DNA of 6,717 nt from CAZIWX01 sp964543125. GTDB lineage: Bacteria > Fidelibacterota > UBA8477. Within the stretch, counting starts at the first letter, position 1, and every line of letters begins with the position of its first letter. This document shows positions 1 through 6,158 of the stretch, one piece after another. The stretch covers positions 1-6,717 of the forward strand of contig CAZIWX010000128.1 of assembly GCA_964543125.1 (NCBI GenBank). The letters are read 5' to 3'. The position numbers and the translations under genes are program-made. The notes beneath the pieces are model-generated. The model saw only the letters and a program-made list of their open reading frames with translations, was not told the DNA's origin and ran no database searches.

Positions 1-26
1 CTGCCCGGTGGAATTAAGGGGTACCA

Positions 27-1670
27 ATGTTGCGTAAATTATTTTATAGTAAAATGATAATCGGCGGCGCGGCCTTTGTTTTGGCTACAACCGGGTTTGG
101 CCAATTGATGCGGCCCACCACTTATTCGGTAACCGCCGGGGATTCCACTCTGCCCGGCCTGATCGGAAATGGCATCAGCGAGATCAAGGGCTCGGGACAG
201 GAAATCTGGCTGGGTTCCGGTTTGGGAGTCAGTGTTACCCGCGATGGCGGTGAGACCTTTGAGAGTTTTTCCCGGCAATTTTCCAAAATTGGCTATGGCG
301 GTGAATCCGCCATTGCTCAAACTGGTGATACAATTTGGGTGGCGAGCGCGATTGATTCGGTTTTGGCTGATGGGTCCAGCGCGCAAACCGGAACCGGTAT
401 CGCCCGCACTACCGACGGTGGACATTCCTGGACTTTTTTAGGTCAGCCCATGGATACGCTGCATTGGATTTATGAATGGAATGAGGCTCACACGGCAATC
501 GTGGATTCGTCCGCTCAAAAATACTCAACCATCCAGGTTTTGGGTGAGTCGCTGCCGGCGGTGGATGTGGTAACACCGGTAAAAAATGTAACCTTCGATC
601 TGGCCTGGGACGGCAAACGCCTGTGGGCGGCATCTTTTGCAGGTGGTTTACGAAAATCCGAAGACCTGGGAACAACCTGGGAACGTGTTTTACTGCCCTG
701 GGACAATCAGAGTTATCTGAACCGCTCACTCCTGGTGTCTCTGCAACCGGCCATCACCGCGGATACACTGGGTGACCACTATTATGCTCTTGATCCCGTT
801 GTTCATCTGAACCACCGGGTGTTTTCAGTCATTGCCTGGGATGACACCATTTGGGTTGGGACGGCGGGCGGCATCAATGTTTCCTATGACGGCGGATTGA
901 GTTGGTGGCGGCGCTATACCAGCCGGGATACGGGGATCAGCGGCAATTGGGTGGTGGCGTTATATCGTCAAACCCGAGCGGACGGCACGCATGTTATCTG
1001 GGCTTCCACCGTTCAAACGGTATCGAGTGAAAAAACCGGTCTGGGATATCATTTGGAGGGGAGTAAGGACTGGTTTACGCCTTTAACCGGTCAACGATTT
1101 CATAATTTCGGTAGCCGGGGCAGCGATATTTATGCCGCCTCGGATAATGGGTTATTTAAGTCCCGGGACCTGCTCCACTTTGCGGTTTTTCCTCCCATTG
1201 TCAGCGCGGATGGGACCGCACAGATTTTTAGTGACGCGGCCTACGCGGTCATGGTTAACACCGATGGTTCACTGTGGGTGGGAACCGGTGACGGCCTGGC
1301 CATCAGTTATAACGATGGCCTGAGCTGGAATATTTTTAAGGCCCAGGTTTCGGCGCCCGCTACCGGAGATTTTATTGCCTTTCCCAATCCTTTTTACCCC
1401 GATCTCAGCAAAACCCGGGGAAATGAAGGCCATCTGATCTTACAGTTCAACATTAAAACCGGTCAACCGGTAAGTATCAAGGTGTATGATTGGGCCATGT
1501 CACTGGTCTCCACGGTGTTCGATAATCAACCGGCGGCCTACACGGGTTCAAAGGAGCTGTATTGGACCGGACGGAATACAACCGGTCAGCGAGTAGCCAA
1601 TGGAACCTATTTCATCCAGCTCAAACGTGGGAATGATATCAAATGGACGAAAGTGATGGTGATAAATTGA
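27..1670 (+). CDS. Exported beta-propeller protein with C-terminal FlgD/T9SS-like sorting domain (PorZ-like architecture)
   Basis: Seen: 547 residues. An N-terminal signal peptide (about 1-26, basic MLRK then a hydrophobic core, ending near GFGQ) points to export. The body carries Asp-box/BNR-type motifs: TRDGGETF (71-78), TTDGGHSW (128-135), SEDLGTTW (211-218), SYDGGLSW (286-293) and SYNDGLSW (427-434). Three are preceded by a W-[LV]-G-[ST] strand, the pattern of propeller blades. Residues 451-547 form a separate C-terminal domain (PNPF, IKVYD, ELYWTGRN, NGTYFIQL, KVMVIN) of the FlgD-Ig/Por-secretion-tail kind. Start: ATG with AAGGGG (16-21) 5 nt upstream; a TAA at 15-17 could be the end of a preceding gene. 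Family knowledge: such tails direct proteins to the type IX system in FCB bacteria, and PorZ combines propellers with such a tail. Inference: a PorZ-like or surface-exposed propeller. PorZ has two propellers, so this shorter protein may instead be an ordinary T9SS cargo. Fold class is confident; exact role is not. Confidence 0.85.
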   Translation: MLRKLFYSKMIIGGAAFVLATTGFGQLMRPTTYSVTAGDSTLPGLIGNGISEIKGSGQEIWLGSGLGVSVTRDGGETFESFSRQFSKIGYGGESAIAQTGDTIWVASAIDSVLADGSSAQTGTGIARTTDGGHSWTFLGQPMDTLHWIYEWNEAHTAIVDSSAQKYSTIQVLGESLPAVDVVTPVKNVTFDLAWDGKRLWAASFAGGLRKSEDLGTTWERVLLPWDNQSYLNRSLLVSLQPAITADTLGDHYYALDPVVHLNHRVFSVIAWDDTIWVGTAGGINVSYDGGLSWWRRYTSRDTGISGNWVVALYRQTRADGTHVIWASTVQTVSSEKTGLGYHLEGSKDWFTPLTGQRFHNFGSRGSDIYAASDNGLFKSRDLLHFAVFPPIVSADGTAQIFSDAAYAVMVNTDGSLWVGTGDGLAISYNDGLSWNIFKAQVSAPATGDFIAFPNPFYPDLSKTRGNEGHLILQFNIKTGQPVSIKVYDWAMSLVSTVFDNQPAAYTGSKELYWTGRNTTGQRVANGTYFIQLKRGNDIKWTKVMVIN

Positions 1671-2635
1671 AGCGCTGGATATTTGGGTTGATTGGCGTGG
1701 TTTGGGTTAGCGCGGTTTCGCTTCAAGCCGGCGCGATGGGCGGATTTTCGGGAAGTTTCTTGCGGATGACGCCAGACGCCATAAGCGCGGGTCTGGGGGG
1801 CGTGACCCTGTTCAATGACGCCTCCGGATATGCTTATCTGCATAACCCGGCCGCCATGTTAGGAGCAACTCGGCGAATGTATGCGGGTGTGGTCAGATTA
1901 CCCCTGGACCGGCAGCTTTATGGATTGAATCTGGTGGTGCCTCTGCCGCCCACGGCCTTTATTGGCGCCGGTGTTCTGGGCGCCAGTACCGGTAATATCA
2001 CTGGCCGGGATTCCCGGGGCTACTATACCGGAGATCTCCGGGATGATGACCGCCTGTTAACGGTTTCATTTGCCAATTCCTTTGCACCGGAATTGGCAGC
2101 CGGGCTGACACTGAATATTTTACAACACCAGTTGGGCGACACGCGGCATACCTGGAATTTGAATGGCAGTGGCTTTGGCGTGGGAGCCGGTGTGCTAGCA
2201 AAAATATCCGGGTCACTCAGTGTAGCAGTGACCATTCAGAATATCAATACCCGCTACAACTGGAATACCCAGAAACTTTTGGACGAGCAGGGTAAAACGT
2301 ATGGCGAGGATTTGCCTAAATTTGTAGCGTGGGGCATTCGCCAAAAGTGGGGCAATTTCAAGCTCATGTTTCAACACGATTATTATCCGATTCAAAATAA
2401 AAACCCGAAGCTTACTGAATCAATCTATCATGGCGGAATGGTCTACACCGGGTGGCGAAATCTATCCCTGAGCGGTGGTGCGCAATATCAGGATCATACG
2501 CTGCTGCCGGGCTTAAGTGCGTCTTATGTGTTGCCCCTTGAATTCGGACCCCAAATGCAGATCGATCTGGGGATTGTCATGGGTATTCCGGGTGAGGGGG
2601 TTAGACAATATTTGAGTTGGGGAATGGAGTTTTAA
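1667..2635 (+). CDS. PorV/PorQ-type outer-membrane beta-barrel protein (first copy)
   Basis: Seen: 322 residues from the chosen start. A signal peptide (MKRWIFGLIG, hydrophobic to about residue 20, AGA cleavage region) precedes a PorV-like N-terminus: FLRMTPDAISAGLGGVT (31-47), then DASGYAYLHNPAAM (51-64), matching the family pattern of Ala/Gly-rich segment, Asp, and Asn-Pro-Ala. The rest alternates polar and hydrophobic strands and ends in aromatic YLSWGMEF, typical of an outer-membrane barrel. Known of the family: PorV shuttles T9SS cargo to the attachment complex, and PorQ holds PorZ; both belong to the FadL/OmpP1-like fold. Start choice: TTG at 1667 overlaps the previous stop (TTGA) and gives a normal basic signal-peptide head. 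ATG at 1643 is an alternative (330 residues) but adds acidic MDESDGDK before the signal. Neither has a strong ribosome site. Translational coupling with the gene upstream is likely. Family confident; PorV versus PorQ undecided. Confidence 0.82.
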   Translation: MKRWIFGLIGVVWVSAVSLQAGAMGGFSGSFLRMTPDAISAGLGGVTLFNDASGYAYLHNPAAMLGATRRMYAGVVRLPLDRQLYGLNLVVPLPPTAFIGAGVLGASTGNITGRDSRGYYTGDLRDDDRLLTVSFANSFAPELAAGLTLNILQHQLGDTRHTWNLNGSGFGVGAGVLAKISGSLSVAVTIQNINTRYNWNTQKLLDEQGKTYGEDLPKFVAWGIRQKWGNFKLMFQHDYYPIQNKNPKLTESIYHGGMVYTGWRNLSLSGGAQYQDHTLLPGLSASYVLPLEFGPQMQIDLGIVMGIPGEGVRQYLSWGMEF

Positions 2636-3501
2636 TGCGGAAAAGAAACCCTCGCGGATGGATACTTTCAGCAATTATTGCCTTTGAACTTTGCACCGGC
2701 GCTACTCTGTTGGGCCAGGGCGGCCTGGCCGTTCTGCAATATCCCACTGCCGTACGTGCGGCCGGGATGGGATTGGTGTTGGATGCCGCGAACACGCCCA
2801 GCTCTATTTTTAATAATCCGGATCACCAGGCTGGCTGGACTGCCTGGCACTGGCTCGGGGGCGTTAATGGAATCGCACTCTCCGTGAACCATCGTCCCTG
2901 GGCGGTCACCCTGAATTATTTCAGTATTGAGGGCTTTCAGTATCGCACGGAAATTCCGACTTCATTGCCCTTGTTTGAGTTTGGTTACTCCAATGCCGCC
3001 GCCGGGTTGACCTTGGGCAAAACCTTCGGGAAAATTCGCGGCGCGATCAACGGCCAATTCTTATGGGAGCGGACTTTGTCCTATTCCGCCACCGGTCTGG
3101 ATTTATCCGTTTCCGGTGAATTCCCCATATCCGAAGCTATTTCTATAGCAGCAGGCTTGCGTCACGCTGGTTTCATGTCGAATTTGAATCAGACCGGCAG
3201 TACGCTACCCACGGCCATCTTCGGCCAGTTGGCCTGGTCGGAATCCGGGCTGAACACTACCCTGGAATTGGCTAATGATGACTTCCCCTTCAAATTGGGG
3301 GCAAGTTATGCTTTGCAGAATTTGATCCGGCTTTATGCCGGACTACAAGTAGGGAATGATTACGCAAATTCCAATTTGCGTACTTACGGCTCCGCCGGAT
3401 TGGAGATCGATTGGCAAACCTTTTCCCTGGGTATTGCCATGTACCAGATCAATCATCCGCTGGCGCCGCGGCAGTATGTTACATTGTCCTGGCGGTTTTA
3501 A
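2635..3501 (+). CDS. PorV/PorQ-type outer-membrane beta-barrel protein, PorQ-like (second copy)
   Basis: Seen: 288 residues. A long basic head (MRKRNPRGW), a hydrophobic stretch (10-27) and LGQ form a signal peptide. The N-terminal family pattern follows: LQYPTAVRAAGMGLVLDAAN (34-53) and IFNNPD (58-63). Strand-like segments such as FEFGYSNAAAGLTLGKTFG (114-132) and an aromatic end YVTLSWRF support an outer-membrane barrel. Start: ATG at 2635 shares its A with the TAA of the gene upstream, with GGAG (2626-2629) 5 nt before it, so it is translationally coupled. A TTG at 2617 would add only six residues and is not preferred. It is divergent from the neighbouring barrel, so the pair is not a recent duplication. 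Known: PorQ is an outer-membrane anchor for the propeller protein PorZ. Inference: this gene and the propeller gene two positions upstream may work as such a pair. A terminator follows at once. Confidence 0.8.
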   Translation: MRKRNPRGWILSAIIAFELCTGATLLGQGGLAVLQYPTAVRAAGMGLVLDAANTPSSIFNNPDHQAGWTAWHWLGGVNGIALSVNHRPWAVTLNYFSIEGFQYRTEIPTSLPLFEFGYSNAAAGLTLGKTFGKIRGAINGQFLWERTLSYSATGLDLSVSGEFPISEAISIAAGLRHAGFMSNLNQTGSTLPTAIFGQLAWSESGLNTTLELANDDFPFKLGASYALQNLIRLYAGLQVGNDYANSNLRTYGSAGLEIDWQTFSLGIAMYQINHPLAPRQYVTLSWRF

Positions 3502-3504
3502 AAG

Positions 3505-3534
3505 CTTGCGGCCAGGTAGCGCGAGATTTTTTTT
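3505..3534 (+). terminator. Intrinsic terminator of the three-gene envelope operon
   Basis: Stem CTTGCG (3505-3510) pairs with CGCGAG (3520-3525) through one G-U pair around a 9-nt loop, followed by eight T (3527-3534). It begins 3 nt after the stop codon of the second barrel gene. It insulates the operon from the convergent aldo/keto reductase. Confidence 0.65.
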
Positions 3535-3642
3535 ACAAACCCTCAAAATTATTTGGAGAAACCATGCCCGTGAGCGCTTTTTTTTAAAACCGGAGCTTCA
3601 TCTTACGGAAAATTAAGGACACACCCCGGACAAGTAACCACG

Positions 3643-4626
3643 TCAGGGTTTAAAACGCCTGGACCTTCGATTTAACCGATCTATTTCTTCCGTACTCAAG
3701 GTGAAATTCAAGACGTGAGCATTTTCTTTGGCCTGGCGTAGGGAAGATGCCCCGGGAATAGCAACTACAGTTTCACCAGCCCTGTTTATTACCCAGTTTA
3801 AGGCCACTTGAGACGGCGTTGCCTCATATTTTTTACCAATTTCCTGAAGTAAAGTAATTACGGGCGCACTTTCCCGAAGACCGGAATCCTTGAAATTGTG
3901 TGAATATTTTCTCGGCCCGCGCCGTTTCTTAATCAGTTCAGGATTCGCATGGAATTTCCCGGTTAACAGACCTTGAGCCAGCGGCGAGTAGGCGATGATC
4001 GTGATCCCGGCTTCCCGGGCAAAATCCAGGACGCCGTTGGATTCAATCTTTCGATGCAGCAAACTGTATTTAACTTGATTCGATGCCAACCGGTGGCCTC
4101 GCTTGGCTAAAACTTCCACGGCTGTTCGCATGGCCCGGGCAGAAAAATTACTGATGCCGATGCTCCTGATCTTGCCGGCCTCCACCAGATCCGCCATTTG
4201 ATTCATTTCGGCTTTTACGCTGGAAAAACCGTAAGGCAAATGTACCTGATACAGATCGATGGGATAAGGGTTGAGTTTTGTTAAACGCTGGTCAATGGTC
4301 CTCGGGATATTGCCGGCGGTCCGCCACAAGGGCCACCATTTGGTTGCGATGCGGATTGACCGAGGGGCGATATTCAGAGTAGTTAACGCATGGGCCAAAG
4401 CCGACTCGGAATTGCCCCGGCCATAAATTTCGGCTGTGTCAAACCAGTTGATTCCCGAATCCAATGCTGCTTTAACGATACCGGTCATGGTCTGTTGCGC
4501 CAACTCGGTCCAATAATTCCCTATGACCCCTTTGCCGTTGGAAAATTGCCAACAGCCGAGGCCGATGGGGGTGATTTGAATGCCGGTCTGTCCTAATTGA
4601 CGATGTTGGTGGTTTGGGTCTTGCAT
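3643..4626 (-). CDS. Aldo/keto reductase, NADPH-dependent type
   Basis: Seen: 327 residues, a full-length (beta/alpha)8 barrel for this superfamily. The catalytic tetrad is complete: Asp63 and Tyr68 in WFDTAEIYG, Lys96 in IATKWW, His129 in YQVHLP. Cofactor-site motifs are GISNF (157-161), NQVKYSLL (183-190), IAYSPLAQGLLTGK (211-224) and IPGASSLRQAKEN (290-302), the last being the usual phosphate-binding segment. No signal peptide, so it is cytosolic. Start: ATG at 4626 has AGGAG 5 nt upstream and leads straight into RQLGQTGIQITPIGLG. The frame stays open 29 codons further, but that extension is hydrophobic and lacks the family pattern. Known: such enzymes reduce aldehydes or ketones to alcohols; the substrate cannot be read from sequence. 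It is convergent with the envelope operon and transcribed alone. A palindrome upstream suggests regulation. Confidence 0.93.
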   Translation of the reverse strand: MQDPNHQHRQLGQTGIQITPIGLGCWQFSNGKGVIGNYWTELAQQTMTGIVKAALDSGINWFDTAEIYGRGNSESALAHALTTLNIAPRSIRIATKWWPLWRTAGNIPRTIDQRLTKLNPYPIDLYQVHLPYGFSSVKAEMNQMADLVEAGKIRSIGISNFSARAMRTAVEVLAKRGHRLASNQVKYSLLHRKIESNGVLDFAREAGITIIAYSPLAQGLLTGKFHANPELIKKRRGPRKYSHNFKDSGLRESAPVITLLQEIGKKYEATPSQVALNWVINRAGETVVAIPGASSLRQAKENAHVLNFTLSTEEIDRLNRRSRRFKP

Positions 4627-4656
4627 GCTGTCTCCTAATGGTTTTCCAGGGCACAC

Positions 4657-4691
4657 AATATACGAAATGAACAGGTAAAATTTACCCTGGA
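4657..4691 (-). promoter_or_regulatory. Putative promoter and palindromic operator of the aldo/keto reductase
   Basis: Reading toward the gene, TATATT (4662-4657) is a fair -10 box about 30 nt before the start codon; no good -35 box is seen. Just upstream is a near-perfect palindrome, GGTAAA-A-TTTACC (4674-4686), covering the -35 region. A second inverted repeat, TCCAGGG (4645-4651) with CCCTGGA (4685-4691), brackets the whole promoter. The layout suits a dimeric regulator or a loop, but no regulator is identified. Confidence 0.35.
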
Positions 4692-4698
4692 CTGTTAT

Positions 4699-4732
4699 AA
4701 AAACGAACAGCACCCGAAAGATTACCGCTCGT
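4699..4732 (-). terminator. Possible weak minus-strand terminator
   Basis: On the minus strand ACGAGC pairs with GTTCGT (one G-U pair) around a large 18-nt loop, followed by TTTTT. It lies between the open fragment ending at 4771 and the aldo/keto reductase start. The loop is large for an efficient terminator, so this is tentative. Confidence 0.25.
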
Positions 4733-4770
4733 ACTATCCGGACCTAATATATTGCCTGAGGGTTTATCCG

Positions 4771-4941
4771 TTATTTCATGTAAATCAATTGCTGCGATAA
4801 GATATCCTCCCGGATGTTTGTGCGCTTAAGATAGATTTCGGAAACGATGATCTTACCGGAGTCATCCAAAACATCCCAGGCCGGCAGCAATTCCGGCAGA
4901 CGAATCCACCTGAATTTTGGATACCGGGCAGAGCGCCGAAA
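4771..4941 (-). pseudogene. Possible decayed 3' end of an unidentified gene
   Basis: On the minus strand a frame stays open from just after a TGA (4944-4942) to a TAA at 4773-4771, giving 56 residues. It has no ATG until the penultimate codon. The reading is protein-like in composition: a basic start (FRRSARYPKFRWIR), then LPELLPAWDVLDDSGKII and VSEIYLKRTNIREDIL, without cysteine. I do not recognise a family. It could be the remnant of a C-terminus whose upstream part is lost or frameshifted, or chance. A competing open frame on the plus strand (4801-5029) is cysteine- and proline-rich and less convincing. A possible terminator follows at 4699-4732. Confidence 0.28.
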
Positions 4942-5157
4942 TCAAGGCACTTATGCAAACCGAACAAGAAAAACACACTTATCGTCATGGCGATCCCATC
5001 ACCCGATTATGCCAAACAATTGGCTGAATGATGAGATCCGAGACATTCAGAATAACGGGTCAGGCGCAGTCGCGCATGATTATCAATATCGACGTGTAGA
5101 CAATTGTGCTTGCTGGTTTGGATAGCAGAAAAGTGCTGTTAATTATCATGTTGTCCG
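4942..5157. other. Gene-poor stretch, no feature recognised
   Basis: Part of the 578-base gap between the start of the reductase (4626) and the membrane-protein gene (5205). Short frames on both strands have no ribosome site, no recognisable motif and unusual composition rich in Arg, Cys and Trp. I see no RNA gene, repeat or mobile-element end here. Confidence 0.5.
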
Positions 5158-5201
5158 TATAATTTCGACCGCTACCCCTGGGGTCCTCAAATAAGGGAGG
5201 T
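5158..5201 (+). promoter_or_regulatory. Promoter -10 box and strong ribosome site of the membrane-protein gene
   Basis: A consensus TATAAT lies at 5158-5163; no convincing -35 box is seen 16-18 bp upstream. Transcription starting near 5170 would give a leader of about 35 nt. The ribosome site AAGGGAGGT (5193-5201) ends 3 nt before the ATG and matches the anti-Shine-Dalgarno almost completely, the strongest in the window. The leader includes a short palindrome, ACCCC-T-GGGGT, just upstream. Confidence 0.5.
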
Positions 5202-5204
5202 AAA

Positions 5205-5627
5205 ATGAATACATTTATCAGTTTGATCTTGGCCCTGACAATTGCGCTGGTGTTTCAAGACCGATTTTTTAAAGCGGTCACGCCCAAGTTACCCCGGCTA
5301 AAGAATAATTGGTCACAATATACCGTGTTCCTCTTGTTGGCGGTCGGATTGTTACAATTTTTCGATCCTTTTCTGGGTTATTTAGCTACCCATACGCCCG
5401 TAATTCTGGAAACAAGGCAGATAATAATGATGCATTTAACAGCGGCCTTAATTGCCACACCCATCGCCTTCATGTTGTCTGTCTGGTACTATATCCAACC
5501 CCCCGATCATTCCAATAAGACCCTTATGATTACCGTGTCGACGAGTTTGGGAGTCTTGAACCTGGTGGCAATCTATGAATTTGTGAAGATCCTGATCGCG
5601 TTTTTTATGGCCAACCCGATTACCTGA
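5205..5627 (+). CDS. Hypothetical four-helix inner-membrane protein
   Basis: I do not recognise the family. Seen: 140 residues with four likely membrane helices (about 1-17, 39-60, 72-97 and 107-135). These are separated by a basic loop (DRFFKAVTPKLPRLKNNW, 19-36), a short loop with THTPVILETRQ (62-72), and a polar loop PPDHSNKT (99-106). The first helix starts at the N-terminus with no separate signal peptide. Polar residues inside or beside helices (His77, Glu125, Lys128) could be functional, but no known motif is apparent. The start is fixed by an excellent ribosome site. The gene stands 92 bases upstream of the ArsR-type repressor on the same strand, and that repressor has its own promoter, so a functional link is possible but not shown. 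No clear terminator separates them. It is convincing as a gene because of its length, hydrophobic pattern and translation signals. Confidence 0.75.
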   Translation: MNTFISLILALTIALVFQDRFFKAVTPKLPRLKNNWSQYTVFLLLAVGLLQFFDPFLGYLATHTPVILETRQIIMMHLTAALIATPIAFMLSVWYYIQPPDHSNKTLMITVSTSLGVLNLVAIYEFVKILIAFFMANPIT

Positions 5628-5666
5628 ACAATCGCTCCAGGTGGTTTTGATTTTCGAAAAAATACC

Positions 5667-5694
5667 TTGTCATCCGATAATACATAGATATATT
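5667..5694 (+). promoter_or_regulatory. Promoter of the ArsR-family gene
   Basis: A -35 box TTGTCA (5667-5672) and a -10 box TATATT (5689-5694), each 5/6 to consensus, are spaced by 16 bp. The -10 box is exactly the spacer of the palindromic operator, so a bound repressor would exclude RNA polymerase. The expected start near 5701 gives a leader of about 20 nt; GAGAAAG (5708-5714) serves as ribosome site. Confidence 0.6.
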
Positions 5695-5703
5695 TCTATG
5701 TAT
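5680..5703. promoter_or_regulatory. ArsR-type operator O1 (perfect palindrome)
   Basis: ATACATAGA (5680-5688) and TCTATGTAT (5695-5703) form a perfect 9-bp inverted repeat around TATATT. AT-rich palindromes overlapping the -10 box of their own gene are the usual operator form for ArsR/SmtB repressors. A diverged copy lies downstream at 6019-6042. Confidence 0.72.
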
Positions 5704-5719
5704 ATATGAGAAAGCTGAT

Positions 5720-6004
5720 ATGTCCTACAATATGAACACCTTCTTTAAAGCCATCTCCGATCAGAATCGGGTGAAGATCATGGAGCTGTTGAAAAATCAG
5801 GAGTTGAATGTAAGTGAGATTTGCCGGCACTTCAATATGCAGCAACCCTCCGTTTCCCATCATCTGAGTATCTTGAAAAACGCCCGGATCATCACCAGTG
5901 AAAAACGCGGCAAGGAAGTCTATTACCGGCTGAATTCCATTTGCATCACCTCTTGTTGTGGCGGATTTCAGGAGAAATTTGTGGGAAACGATCCACTGAC
6001 ATAA
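5720..6004 (+). CDS. ArsR/SmtB-family winged-helix transcriptional repressor
   Basis: Seen: 94 residues, typical for the family. An N-terminal helix (FFKAISDQNRVKIMELLKN, 8-26) is followed by the helix-turn-helix (VSEICRHFNMQQPSVSHHLSIL, about 31-52) and the beta wing (ITSEKRGKEVYYRL, 58-71). The tail is a cysteine-bearing helix, SICITSCCGGFQEKF (73-87). Known: the family binds DNA as dimers and lets go on binding metals, metalloids or on thiol chemistry. Cys35 in the recognition region aligns with the last cysteine of the classical ArsR ELCVCDLC motif, but the C-x-C pair itself is absent. Cys74, Cys79 and Cys80 could make a C-terminal site instead. The inducer is unknown. Start: ATG at 5720 with GAGAAAG 5 nt before it; Met5 is a less favoured alternative. 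It probably represses itself through the palindrome at 5680-5703. No adjacent arsenic or metal-efflux gene is present in the window. Confidence 0.93.
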   Translation: MSYNMNTFFKAISDQNRVKIMELLKNQELNVSEICRHFNMQQPSVSHHLSILKNARIITSEKRGKEVYYRLNSICITSCCGGFQEKFVGNDPLT

Positions 6005-6018
6005 ATTTTTTTATGATA

Positions 6019-6042
6019 ATACATAGAAATATATCGATATAT
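6019..6042. promoter_or_regulatory. ArsR-type operator O2 (diverged copy)
   Basis: This 24-bp site matches O1 at 20 positions. The left arm ATACATAGA is identical, and a 13-bp block GATAATACATAGA (6015-6027) is shared with 5676-5688. The right arm TCGATATAT pairs with the left at 7 of 9 positions. It begins 14 nt after the repressor's stop codon, so a second transcript may start here. No strong -35/-10 pair is visible. Confidence 0.6.
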
Positions 6043-6101
6043 CAATCCAATCTCGAGCTGGATCGTCAATCACCAACCCTTATTCAAGAAAGGAATGCAC
6101 C

Positions 6102-6158
6102 ATGATCCGTTTTCAATTACCGCGTGTGGCCCACTGCTCAGCGGGCTGTATACGCTAG
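6102..6158 (+). CDS. Candidate micro-ORF downstream of operator O2
   Basis: ATG at 6102 is preceded by AAAGGA with 7-nt spacing, then 18 codons (MIRFQLPRVAHCSAGCIR) and TAG. It is the only start with a proper ribosome site after O2. It may be a short cysteine-containing peptide, a leader peptide, or the first codons of a gene that has been lost. A longer frame from ATG 6095 to TAG 6235 (46 codons) has its ribosome site too close to be preferred. No homologue is recognised. Confidence 0.25.
   Translation: MIRFQLPRVAHCSAGCIR

Noticed and set aside
3564..3590. Second T run (3578-3585) as another terminator
   Set aside because: No stable stem immediately precedes it; only the self-complementary AGCGCT is present.
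3356..3616. Plus-strand open frame across the end of the second barrel gene
   Set aside because: It overlaps a well-supported outer-membrane protein gene out of frame, has a shadow-like composition and no ribosome site, and crosses the intrinsic terminator.
4627..4713. Longer N-terminus for the aldo/keto reductase, starting at 4713
   Set aside because: The extra 29 residues are hydrophobic and outside the family's N-terminal pattern. ATG 4626 has a good AGGAG site, and the extension would run through the promoter and palindrome.
4801..5029. Plus-strand open frame without an early start codon
   Set aside because: Open for 75 codons but with cysteine/proline-rich, low-plausibility content and no start or ribosome site; treated as the antisense of the possible decayed gene.
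4847..5125. 92-codon plus-strand frame in the gap
   Set aside because: No ribosome site, composition rich in Arg, Asn and Trp, no motif. It overlaps the more protein-like minus-strand fragment.
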